Assembly (NCBI GenBank): GCA_025738555.1
Contig: JAOVFP010000017.1
Location: forward strand, 496,001 to 560,000
Source: Cyathus striatus
Taxonomy: Eukaryota; Basidiomycota; Agaricomycetes; Agaricales; Nidulariaceae
Length of the DNA stretch: 64,000 nt
Direction of reading: 5' to 3'
In this document: positions 46,946 through 58,200 of the stretch, piece by piece
Numbering within the stretch: the first letter of the stretch is position 1
Layout: each line of letters begins with the position of its first letter
Position numbers and translations under genes: made by a program
Notes under the pieces: generated by a model
Database searches by the model: none
What the model was told of the DNA's origin: nothing
What the model saw: the letters and a program-made list of their open reading frames with translations, nothing else

Positions 46946-47334
46946 TGTCACACATTTCATGCTTTTCCAACATTTTCCAACATGGCACACTTTCACACAT
47001 GTGTGACAAGTGTGATGACTGTGGGAAACATGTTACAACTGTGACAATAGAGTCTAGGTACAGCTTAGGCACTTGAGTTCAGTGGAGTTCAGGTAGAGTC
47101 CATGTGCCCTACTGATAGTGTAGTGAGACTCTCACTGGATTCTTGATAGTCTAGTGAGAGTCTAGTGAGACTTTCACTGAACTCTCAATAGTCTGGTGAG
47201 AGTTCAGTGAGAGTCCAGTGATAACTGTGGGAGAGTGCAACATACTGAGAATGAGCTAGTATGAGCCAAATACAGTAATGAATCATAGTACTGAAGTAGA
47301 ATACTGTATTATCTAGAACAATACTAATATTCTA

Positions 47335-47690
47335 GTGATGCAAGATTTATTAGAATAAATTTGGTATCATTATAATGAAGTTGGTATTGTTTTTATGGTT
47401 TTGATATTGTTGGAATGAAGGCAGTATCTATATAATGAAGCTGGCATTGTTCTTAAGAAGTTTATATAGTCCTGAAATCACCAGAATGAAGTCAGTATTA
47501 CTATAATGAAGCTGACATCATTTATGCAGCCCAAAGATTGGAAAAACAAAGTCAGAATGACTATAACAATCATGGAATTGTTCATGCAGGCCAAAGATCA
47601 TAAAAATGAAGTCAGTATCATTATAACAAAGCTGGCATCATTTATGTGGTCCCAGAATTGTCAGAATGAAGTCAGTAATGAACTTGGAAA
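47335..47690. repeat. 60-bp minisatellite
   Basis: About six diverged units of roughly 55-60 bp, with consensus parts AATGAAGTCAGTATCATTAT and AAAGCTGGCATCATTTATG. The frame at 47,506-47,730 only follows the repeat. It ends next to 'acaggaagctctaggcttcattcttaag', a block also found near 2450 in the 3' flank of NLR-1. Confidence 0.7.
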
Positions 47691-47719
47691 CATACAGGAA
47701 GCTCTAGGCTTCATTCTTA

Positions 47720-48085
47720 AGATGTACTGATATGCCTTAAAACTATTTAATGGCTAAATCTCTCTATTTGTCATATAATATTAGAACTCAGTATTAGTAA
47801 TACACATCATGAGTACAAGGGTTGGGGTGGGTCCTGAGTTTCCAATCAAAGTGTTCTATTTTGAATACATTACTAAGGGAATGAAACATCTGAGAGCTAG
47901 GTTGAGTCCTGCACTGCCAGCAGAAATATCTATTTGATATATACTAAAGGAATAATACCAGATGTGTAATATCTAATTACTGGAGTCCAAAAGACTATAT
48001 ACATGCACCCAGTACTTGATTATTAGCTAAGGGAATGTGTTCCACATGTTCTTGTCACATGATCAAATGCAAGGTGTTAGAACTG
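47720..48085. repeat. NLR 3'-flank repeat, distal half (copy A)
   Basis: Collinear with 61,965-62,332: 'gccttaaaactatttaatgg', 'ataatattagaactcagta', 'catcatgagtacaagggttgg' and so on up to 'gttagaac'. The match resumes at 54,637, so copy A is one repeat split by the 6.5-kb Plavaka element. Copy A has lost CpGs that copy B keeps. Confidence 0.88.
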
Positions 48086-48552
48086 GCGCATCAGGAAAAT
48101 CTGAGATGTATAACTTAGTATAATATAACACATTCCTTAGCAATTTACTCCGATTTTAGAAATAAAGCAAAGATTAACAATATTAAATACATAACTGTGA
48201 TTATATAGATTATTCCTATTCTCTTAAAAAAGAACTTGGCCTATTAACTGGCAAGTATTAAGCTAGACTATTGAGGATTTGCTAAAATTTTCATATAATT
48301 TTCATATAATTTTCGAAAATTTACATGTTATATTCATCATTGATTCAGCACTCTAGAGTGTACAGGTGCAGTGGATTCAAATTCACACAAAGTAGAAACA
48401 TTAAATCAATATATAGTGTAATGACAATATTAAACTGTAGGTCCAAGGTTGATGTGAAGTAGAATAAACTAAAATATGAAGTCCAAACAGCAAGATTGCC
48501 TATAACTAAAGCTTATTATAGTCGGTGCATTATTACAAAGTCTAGATACTAA

Positions 48553-50848
48553 TTACTCCTCCATCTCATCGAAATTCAAGAGACCTATAGCATTGTTAGA
48601 GGCTGGAAGGGAGCCTTTTGAGCGTGTACTGAAATAAAAATATATAAGCAATAAGATAGGGTAGGTAATAAAACAACATACGCAGAGATAATATAAAGGT
48701 TGTGCATCATACGGTGGTACTTAGCTTTGCTTCCATCAAGAATATTGCCCAGGAATTCAATATGGTCCCTATACACGTCAGTGAGAAAGTCTACACTAAA
48801 ATCACTGCGTGAATTTAGCTCTCCGCTTTTCCAATCTCTAAGGCACACATATACCTAAGGGAACAGTTAATATAATACGAAAATAGAACTCTAGAAAGAC
48901 GTACCATTGTTGCAATAAGGGCGAGCATTGCAGCCGGAATTTCGAGCTCATTCTTCCCAATGCTATCTGTAACTGTTGACTTGAACTGATGTACGTGATC
49001 GGCAATAAGAGGCTTCCATTTTGCTTGGAAGACCCCATCTCGCAGTAGTGAGATAATAGCAGGGTGTTGGAATGGCTTTCCACCATCAACCTCACCGGTC
49101 TATTATTACATTAGAATCAATATGTGAAATGAATTAAGAAAACCATGCACCGATTTCCTCACATATATGTATGAGGTTTGCTCCATCAGATCATGAACAC
49201 ATTTTCGGCACTGGTCATAGTCGAGTTTTTCGAGTCCATAGATAGCAGGAACCTTATCGTCGGCCATGTTCTTCAGTTTTCCACAGATGTCAGCCAAGTG
49301 CTGTGCAATCTGTAAAAGGCATAAGTAGGAACAAAACAACAAAGAGCCGAAATAGTGATATACATACTAAGCGAGCACTTTGCTTGCCGAAATCAGGGTC
49401 CTTAGTAAAACGATGAGTGAGATGGGAGTACTTCAGTTGTAGAGCAGTGGCACGAAGCACTTTATGGAAGGGTTTGTAGCTGTCATCCAAGCTGGGAAAC
49501 ACATTTTTGAAGAGTGTATCACCGACAACCTCCTGAATCGATGATCTAATAGTTGTTTGAAGAATAGTAGGCTGATCCATCAGCTTTAAATATACTCGGC
49601 CAGGAAAGGGCGGCACATAATGTGCACTTTCATACCACCCCTTGTTACGTTGGCGGGTGTGTGTTGCATGAAATACAGTATCGTCTCCAACCACAGAGTC
49701 ACGGTGCCACCTACTAGCCTTAGTGTATTTAATTGATAACTAAACGAAACAACAGAGAATGAGATTGACACATAAACCGGTATCTATATATAATAAGACT
49801 CACTGAATTCTTCGGACGACGGGGTTTCCGAGGAGTACTATCCCAAGTGGGTACTTCTGCACGACGTGCATCAGCACGACTCTAGATGAAAATGTTAGTG
49901 GATTTGTGTAGTATACTAGTTCCTAATGATGCATACCTTGGATTTTCGAACCACCTGTACCCTGCTACTTTGAATTTCATTATCTTCGTCATCCTCTTCG
50001 TCATCCTCTTCATCATCCTCTTCATCATCCTCTTCGTTTACTGCAGGCTCAGCATCAGCATTACCATCGTTACTGACATCGAAGTCCTTGCCCATATACC
50101 ACCCCGCATCCTCGTCCTTGTCTATGTCCATATGAGCATCGTCAATGGCATTATCGGCGGCGTCATATGCATTCATATCGACTGTTGTTGGGTGGTTCAT
50201 AGTTTCGTCCTCATGGCCGTCGTCTAAGCTATCGGCCACGTCGACTGCACTCTTGGGCTTACAAGTACCCCATAAAGCATGCTAAAATGAACATAAATGA
50301 AGTATTATCAGTATACAAGATAAATGAAAGCAAATAGGACATACCTCCGCCAACAGCTTCTGTTTCAATCCCACAGCATCCATCCCTTCTAGGTTGTCGG
50401 ACTCGTTACCATCAGTCAGGGCGTCTGAATGTGTGTGAGTCTTCTCATGATCTGACGTGTCCGGATTGGAATGAATGACTGGGAGCTTTGGAGGTCGCAC
50501 TGATTGAGTATTTGTAGCTACAATATAGCATGTAAGCAATATAATGATAAAATTACAGAAAGCTAACTTACATTTAACTTTCTTGCTTTTCAAATATGTA
50601 ACTGGTGATGCCGGACGCTTCAAACTGTGACCGGAGCTCCATGTTGGCTTGACAGTTCGCAGATCAATCCTCGGAGCTTTTACAGTATATATGAAAATGG
50701 TTAGTATCAATGTATTTAAAGCAGTGATTGATGTACCTTGTCCTTCGGAAACGCACTGTGATGCTGCTTCCTTTGCCCTGCTTCGAGTATTCACTGTTGT
50801 TGGGTGGGTGGCTGGTTGAACCTTCGACTTGGTGGGCTTTGAGGGCAT
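48553..50848 (-). CDS. DUF6532-domain protein, ten exons
   Basis: Exons: 50848-50737, 50676-50572, 50517-50345, 50281-49937, 49881-49804, 49739-49368, 49309-49151, 49099-48905, 48854-48682 and 48628-48553. All introns are 50-64 bp GT-AG (one GTGCAT donor). The frames join to exactly 595 residues. The N terminus is basic with a possible nuclear signal (LKSKKVK, about residue 70). Exon 4 has an acidic stretch, EEDDEEDDEEDD. Exons 6-9 carry the DUF6532 region: SIQEVVGDTLFKNVFPSLDD, IYGLEKLDYDQCRKCVHDLM, HPAIISLLRDGVFQ, ELEIPAAMLALIATMVYVCL and FSVDFLTDVYRDHIEFL. DUF6532 is widespread and expanded in Agaricomycetes, with no known biochemical role. I chose MPSKPTKS over an upstream in-frame Met because the latter only adds a hydrophobic low-complexity run. 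It lies within the Plavaka element, head-to-head with the transposase. Confidence 0.88.
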
Positions 50849-51213
50849 AATATATAGGGCCAGTAGTAGTAAAATAGGTGATAGTAAAAAAAGAAAGTTA
50901 AAGGAGTATAGTGAAGAGGCATAATATTGTGAGTGAAGTGTTGGCAAATTGGGGTATGGAGTCGGTGGCGTTCACACACATGCAGTGAATTCCCACATGT
51001 GCACGGACCATTATAGACTTCCATAACCAAACAAGTGAAAGCGCGTGATGTTGTTATTATCCAATGTTTGTGTGTGTCTTATCAATGCATGATATTACTA
51101 CCTGCATAACCAAACATTTGCCATCGCTTTACCCACTGCTATCACCTCCTACATCTATCACTTCATTATTATTGCTTCACCTCAATTTCTTCACTGTAAC
51201 TTTACTGACCAAA
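50849..51213. promoter_or_regulatory. Shared 365-bp divergent promoter region
   Basis: The only space between the DUF6532 start (minus) and the Plavaka transposase start (plus). It should contain both promoters, so the two genes may be co-regulated. No specific operator motif could be recognised. Confidence 0.5.
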
Positions 51214-54200
51214 ATGTCCTCAATATGCAATGGCTGTGGAAAGGCTTTCAAGAAGCGTGGACTGGAATCTCACAGACGTCTTAGTGGTAATCCTTATTGT
51301 GCTGCAGGGTACCAAAAACAAGATGATCTGAGTGATTATGAGGGTTCAGATCCTCTGATATCTTCCAATATTATGCTATCAGATAGTGAAGAGTCTGATA
51401 ATGAATATGAAGATGTACAAACATTTTTATCTGCTTCAAACCAGCCTATTGTTGTTGATCCACATGGAGATATATTTGGATCTTACACAGACTGCTCATC
51501 AGTGGATCTAGAAATCAATACTGAGAGGAATGAAGACTTAAGCTCAAACAACAGTGATACTTTTAATAGTGATGATGAAGATGAAACACTACAGATGAAA
51601 GGGGAAGATGAGATTTGTGCTGCAGAAGAACATTGCTTTGAACCAGAGCGGGATCTATTACCTATGGCAACTGAAAGCTGGAATAATACAAATAATGAAC
51701 AAATTCCAGTACCTCCAGAGGCTCGTTTATGTGGAGGATATGAAGAAGAACTTAAAAACATACCATTTGTTCACAAATTTGGCCAGCATGCTGGTGAAGT
51801 ACTTCAGAGAAATCGAACTGATGGACAAATGAAGAATATTTAATGAACTCTGATAATGTTGAAAATCCATACACACCTTTCTCATCAAAATTAGAATGGG
51901 AAATTGCAAAATGGGCCAAACTACGTGGCCCTAGCTCAACAGCATTTACAGAGCTAATAAAAATTGATGGAGTGGTAGAATATTTGGGTCTATCATTCAA
52001 AAATACAAATGAGCTAAATAAACTTATTGATGAATGCCTTCCTGGTCGTCCACCTTTTGTGCGACGTGAGGTAATGGTAGGAGGGGAAGTCTGTGAAGTA
52101 TATTTTCGAGACATACTGGCATGTGTAAAGGCACTGTTTAGAAATCCAGAATTTTCTCCTTATCTAGTATTTGCACCAGAGAAGCATTATACAGATGAAA
52201 CAAAGACTGTACAATCATATCATGACATGCATACTGGTAAATGGTGGTGGGCATTGCAGGTGAGACTTAACCATGATCCTTCCATTTACATATTTGCTAA
52301 TTTTAACCATTAATTCTGTGTTAGACTTCTTTGGAAAAGAGCAAACCAGGTGCTACAATTGTACCAATCATTATATCTACTGATAAAACTCAGCTCACAC
52401 TATTTCAGAATAAAAGTGCTTATCCAATTTATCTTACAATTGGAAATATTCCTAAAGAGATACGCCGCAAGCCTTCTGCACATGCTTATGTTTTACTTGG
52501 ATATCTACCTACTACTCGACTTGAAAATATTAAAAATAATGCATCCTGTCGTCGACAGCTTGCAAACTTGTATCATGCATGCATGCATCAAGTACTTAAG
52601 CCTATTATACCTGCAGGAATTGATGGTGTTTTTATGGCTACAGCAACTGGAGATGTTCACAGAAATCATCCAGTATTTGCTACATTTATAGGAGACTACC
52701 CAGAGCAAGTTCTTACAACATGTACACAAACTGGAGATTGTGCTACATGTCCCACAAAGAATAAGAAGCTGGGTGAATACAACTCACAAAATTCCACACA
52801 GCTTCATAATCTTGAATATATAGTAAATGCTCTGTCATCATTTGATGCTGATCCTGCTGGATTTTTACAAGTTTGCAAAGAAGCAGGAATCAAACCTGTT
52901 GCTGAACCATTTTGGAAAAACCTACCATATGTTAATATATATCAATCTATTACTCCAGATGTTCTTCACCAGCTATATCAGGGCATTGTAAAACATCTCA
53001 TTTCATGGATAATAGCTGCATGTGGTTCAGCTGAAATTAATGCATGCTGCCGACGACTTCCTCCAAATCATAATATTCATTTATTTATGAAAGGAATCAG
53101 CTCACTATCACATGTGACAGGTCAGGAACACAGTCAAATGGCTTGTGTCTTACTTGGACTTGTTATTGATATTCCACTCCCTGATGGTCTCTCATCTACC
53201 CATCTTATCTGTGCTGTTCGGGCCATTCTTGATTTTCTTCTTCTTGCACAATATCCAATTCATACAGATAATACACTTCTTCTTCTTGATCATGCTCTAA
53301 GTCAATTCCATAGAAACAAATCAATATTTGTTGATCTTGGTATACATGAAAACTTTAACCTTCCAAAACTTCATTTCATGAGTCATTACAAGAGACTTAT
53401 TAAACTGTATGGCACAACTGACAATTTCAATACTGAATATACTGAGAGACTTCATATTGACCTTGCTAAAAATGCATATCATACTACAAATCGTAAGGAT
53501 GAGTTTGCACAAATGACAACCTGGCTATCCAGAAAAGAGAAGATCCACCGTCATGAACAGTATATTACTTGGCGGCTTACTGGGTGCCCACAAGTTGATA
53601 AAAAGATATGGCAACCTCCTGGTCTTGAACTTGATCGTGTTGTTCACTTATCAAAACATCCAAGTTGTCGTGCAGTTACAATTGATAAAATTACTCAGGA
53701 ATATGGTGCTCAATTTTTTAGAGATGCACTTGCTCGATTTGTTACAATAACCAATAATCCTAGACTTGATTCAATTGCTCAGCTTGAACATGATCTTTGG
53801 GATGTACATTTGCCTACACAGAAGTTCCAAATATGGCACTACATAAAATTTACTCACAAAGATCCCTTTTCAAATCAGATCTACACTGCAGACTCTATTC
53901 ATGCACATCCCCAATACATCAATAAAAAGCATCAAGTCATTCCTGGTCGCTTTGATACAGCATATATTAATGATGGAACTGGAATCAATACTGGTACAGA
54001 TGGTATGAATTTTATTCTTGCAATGTAAGAGGATACTACATTAGAATTTTTAGGTTACCGTATTGGGTGAGCAAGACTTATATTTTCTCTCACAGAAACA
54101 ACAACAAGTTATTTGTTTACATCTACTGCTGAAGTACCAGAGCATCTAGCCTACATTGAATGGTTCACAAAATTCTCACATGAACCTGATCCAAAACACC

Positions 54201-54412
54201 TATTGTACAAGATTACTCCAGCCAAAGACCGATCTGGTGGGCCACTATGTAGTATTATTTCTGTGGCTAACATTCGTAGGAGTGCTCATCTTTTCCCTAA
54301 ATTTGGTCCAGTAGCACCTGAAGGATGGACCAGCAGCAATGTATTGGATAAATGTAATGTTTTTTATGTTAATTCTTTCACAGATGCACACCTTTATTGG
54401 ATTATGGTATGA
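51214..54412 (+). pseudogene. Plavaka transposase with frameshift and nonsense codon
   Basis: Starts MSSICNGCGKAFKKRGLESH, a C2HC-type finger ending NPYC, then an acidic linker. The Plavaka core follows: NPYTPFSSKLEWEIAKWAK, YFRDILACVKALF, KWWWALQ, (intron 52,260-52,324) TIVPIIISTDKTQLT, RRKPSAHAYVLLGYLP, GDVHRNHPVFATFIGDYPEQ, CATCPTKNKKLG, YQSITPDVLHQLYQGIVKHL, HVTGQEHSQMA, LPKLHFMSHYKRLIKLYGTT and YTERLHIDLAKNAYH. A second intron is 54,003-54,053. Damage: one base is missing at about 51,821 (frame change before W-T-N-E-E-Y), and TGA at 54,068-54,070 stands before ARLIFSL, where a CGA-to-TGA change is plausible. The rest is open, so inactivation is recent. Splicing around either lesion is possible but unlikely. 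Confidence 0.88.
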
Positions 54413-54636
54413 TAGTTCCTTACCCCATGTATGTAATATAATTGCATAAAATCCATGTAAATTATGCAAAAAATTTCAAAAAATTTCGTACATTTAACAA
54501 GACTTGAAACATTTAAAAGCCAGGTGTAAAATCCGTTAATATTTTGAATAATCTGTGTTAATCATGCATATCTAGTCAACTATCAAAAATTATACTAAAT
54601 TATACTAAATTATCAAATTGAGCTTTTCCTGATGTG

Positions 54637-55243
54637 TTATCTCCAAACCAGTTACTGCAGTTATGCATAGTCTGGAACAAGTCATGTGATTTTGTACTTG
54701 TACTCTGAGAACATCCCACTGTTTAATCTACCATATGGAATTCCACATGTATTACATGGCTCTGCATGGTCTATATGTTGGAATGAGCATTATGTCATCA
54801 TTTAGAGTATTCTAGAGTAGTTCTATTCCATATATAGGTAGTGTACAGCTTTATTTGTAAAATAATATATAAGGAGGGCAGGAATGAGGAGAAAAGGAAG
54901 CACCCTGGGAGAAATTCTAGGTTCCTTCCACTCTAGGAGTGTAATAAATTGGAAATAGAATAAATCTGAATAGTATTTGAACCAAGTATTTCATATTAGA
55001 GAGTATTGGGTCTATAGTTTACTACCTTTATACTAGTATATACATTATCAGTGTTATCTCTCCCTTGAACTTACAGCCTGTGGTTTGGGATGAACTACCT
55101 TTACACTAGTTCATACTTAACTTTGTATTATTTCTCCTTTGAACTTTAAGCCTGTGATTCAGGATGATTGTTTAATTAGTACAAAATACATTTATACTAT
55201 TTAACTACACCAATACTTACAACAAAAATTACTATATACTTAA
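54637..55243. repeat. NLR 3'-flank repeat, proximal half (copy A)
   Basis: Collinear with 62,332-62,830: 'gttatctcc.aacc.gtt', 'agcaagtcatgtga', 'tggaattccacatgtatt', 'atataaggagg.caggaa', 'cactctaggagtgtaataaattgg'. It then continues as the native 3' flank of NLR-2. CpG is nearly absent here but present in copy B. Confidence 0.88.
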
Positions 55244-58200
55244 CTACATATTCAGCTTTAAAATTTTCTTTAATAGTTCCTTAATGATACTCCTCTTCTT
55301 AATCATTGCAGCTAATCCCCACTTATCAGCATTCAGAGATATTATTATTATTTGTCCCAATGTAGTTCCAATAGTAACTGTATTATCATTTATAGCTATT
55401 GCTTCTGAATTTGTGGGTCTAAAAGAAGGTGGAATCCAAAATAATCTTCTACCTGATTTCACAATCCAATCATCTATAACCAGATTCAAATTGGTATCAG
55501 ATAATTCACATAACAATTCAAGCTCATTGAATGTCCTCATACAAAACAACTGATGGTTATTGGCAACAATACAGTTTTCATCAACACTAAATGTGATTGT
55601 GTAGACAGTGTGATTTAAATTCCAAAAATGTGTACAAGTGCCATTTTGAACACTCCACACTCTGACTGTGTTGTCTTCTGAGCCAGACACAATAGTTGTA
55701 CTGTTCTTTGAGATGACAACTGACTTGACTGAACCTGAATGTTCCTTCAACTCATTAAGAAGTTTTCCACTCTGTGAATTCCACACTCTGACTGTCTTGT
55801 CATTTGAGCCAGACACAATAGTTGTCCCATCCTGTGAGATGGCAACTGAATTGACACAGCTTGAATGTCCTTTTAACTCATTGAGAAGTTTTCCACTCTG
55901 TAAATGCCACACTGTGACTGTCCCATCATGGTAGCCAGATACAATAGTTGTCCAATTCTGTGAGATGGCAACTGAATTGACCCTGCTTGAATGTCGTTTT
56001 AACTTATTGAGAAGTGTTCCACTCTGTGAATTCCACACTCTGACTTTCTCATCATGTGAGTCAGACACAATAGTTGTCCCATCTGGTGAGATGGCAACTG
56101 AAGTGACCTTTTCTGAATGACCTTTTAACTCATTGAGAAGTTTTCCACTCTGTAAATTCCACACTCTGACTGTCTTGTCATTTGAGCCAGACACAATAGT
56201 TGTCCCATCCTGTGAGATGGCAACTGAATTGACCTTGCCTGAATGTCCTTTTAACCCCTTAAGAAGTTTTCCACTCTGTGAATTCCACACTCTGACTGTG
56301 TTGTCTTCTGAGCCAGACACAATAGATGTCCCATCCTGTGAGATGGCAACTGATGTGACCCAGTCTGAATGACCTTTTAACTCATTGAGAAGTTTTCCAC
56401 TCTGTGAATTCCACACTCTGACTGTCCCATCATGGTAGCCAGATACAATAGATGTTCCATCCTGTGAGATGGCAACTAAATTGACCCTGCTTGAATGTCC
56501 TTTTAACTCATTAAGAAGCTTTCCACTCTGTGAATTCCACACCCTGACTTTCTCATCATGTGAGCCAGACACAATAGTTGTCCCATCCTGTGAGATGGCA
56601 ACTGATTTGACCTTGCCTGAATGTCCTTTTAACTCATTAAGTAGTTTTCCACTCTGTGAATTCCACACTCTGACTGTCTTGTCATTTGAGCCAGACACAA
56701 TAGTTGTTCCATCCTGTGAGATGGCAACTGAATTGACCTGGCCTGAATGACCTTTTAACTCATTGAGAAGTTTTCCACTCTGTGAATTCCACACTCTGAC
56801 TGTCCCATCATAATAGCCAGATACAATAGTTGTCCAATTCTGTGAGATGGCAACTGAATAAACCCTGCTTGAAAGTCCTTTTAACTTATTGAGAAGTTTT
56901 CCACTCTGTGAATTCCACACTCTGACTGTGTTGTCATCTGAGCCAGACACAATAGTTGTCCCATCTGGTGAGATGGCAACTAAAGTGACCTTTTCTTTAT
57001 GTCCTTTTAACTCATTGAGAAGTTCTCCACTCTGTGAATTCCACACCCTGACTTTCTCATCATGTGAGCCAGACACAATAGTTGTCCCATCCTGTGAGAT
57101 GGCAACTGAATTGACCTTGCCTGAATGTCCTTTTAACTCATTAAGAAGTTTTTCACTCTGTGAATTCCACACTCTGACTGTGTTGTCTTCTGAGCCAGAC
57201 ACAATAGATGTCCCATCCTGTGAGATGGCAATTGAATTGACCTGGCCTGAATGACCTTTTAACTCATTAAGAAGTTTTCCACTTTGTGAATTCCACACTC
57301 TGACTGTCCCATCATGGTAGCCAGATACAATAAATGTCCCATCCTGTGAGATGGCAACTGAATTGATCCACCTTGAATGACCTTTTAACTCATTGAGAAG
57401 TTTTCCACTCTGTGAATTCCACACTCTAACTTTCTCATCAAGTGAGCCAGACACAATAGTTGTCCCATCCTGTGAGATGGCAACTGATTTGACCCTGTTT
57501 GAATGTCCTTTTAACTCATTGAGAAGTTTTCCACTTTTTGAATTCCACACTCTGATTGTCTCATCATGTGAGCCAGATACAATAGTTGTCCCATCCTGTG
57601 AGATGGCAACTGAACTGACTTGGCCTGAATGTCCTTTTAACTCATTGAGAAATTTTCCACTCTGTGAATTCCACACTCTTACTGTCCCATCATGTGAGCC
57701 AGACACAATAGTTGTCCCATCTGGTGAGATGACAACTGAACTGACCTGGCCTGAATGACCTTTTAACTCATTGAGAAGTTTTCCACTCTGTGAATTCCAC
57801 ACTCTGACTGTTTTGTCATATGAGCCAGATACAATAATTGTCCCACCCTGTGAGATAGCAACTGAATTGACCCTGCTTGAAGGACCTTTTAACTCATTGA
57901 GAAGTTCTCCATTATATGAATCCCACACTCTGACTGTCTTGTCCCATGAGCTAGAAACAATAATTTTTTGATCCTGTGAGATAGCAACTGATGTTATTGT
58001 ATCAAAATGACCCTCTAGCACCTGTACACATGGATCCCAGTACTTATTGTATCCTTGAATTAACTTGACAGTTTTTAACTGGTCTTGATATGTCTTATAT
58101 AATACAGATTCTTGTGGAGTGAAAACTAGTGCAGTCTGATAAATTTGTAATGCATTGTCTCTAATTATCTCATAATTGAGTTGAATAAACCTTTCAGCAT

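Larger units (their letters stand above)
48086..54634. mobile_element. 6.5-kb Plavaka element carrying a DUF6532 gene
   Basis: Bounded by catcaggaaaa (48,089-48,099) and its reverse complement ttttcctgatg (54,624-54,634). Subterminal TTAGTATAAT motifs sit on both sides (near 48,115 and, inverted, 54,590-54,610). The limits are confirmed by the empty site at about 62,332, where the two flanking repeats join directly (gttagaac|cgttatctcc). A 2-bp duplication (tg) is likely but ambiguous. Inside are two divergent genes: an intact DUF6532 gene (minus) and a damaged Plavaka transposase (plus). Plavaka elements belong to the CACTA-like group, consistent with a very short target duplication. Confidence 0.82.

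Noticed and set aside
24650..55243. LTR retrotransposon remnants
   Set aside because: The direct repeats found (47.7/54.6 versus 62.0 kb) are NLR flank duplicates; no reverse transcriptase, integrase, primer-binding site or polypurine-tract pair was recognised.
55620..58015. Regularly spaced direct repeats resembling a CRISPR-like array
   Set aside because: The 126-bp period equals 42 codons of a WD40 protein and the spacer-like parts are coding as well.
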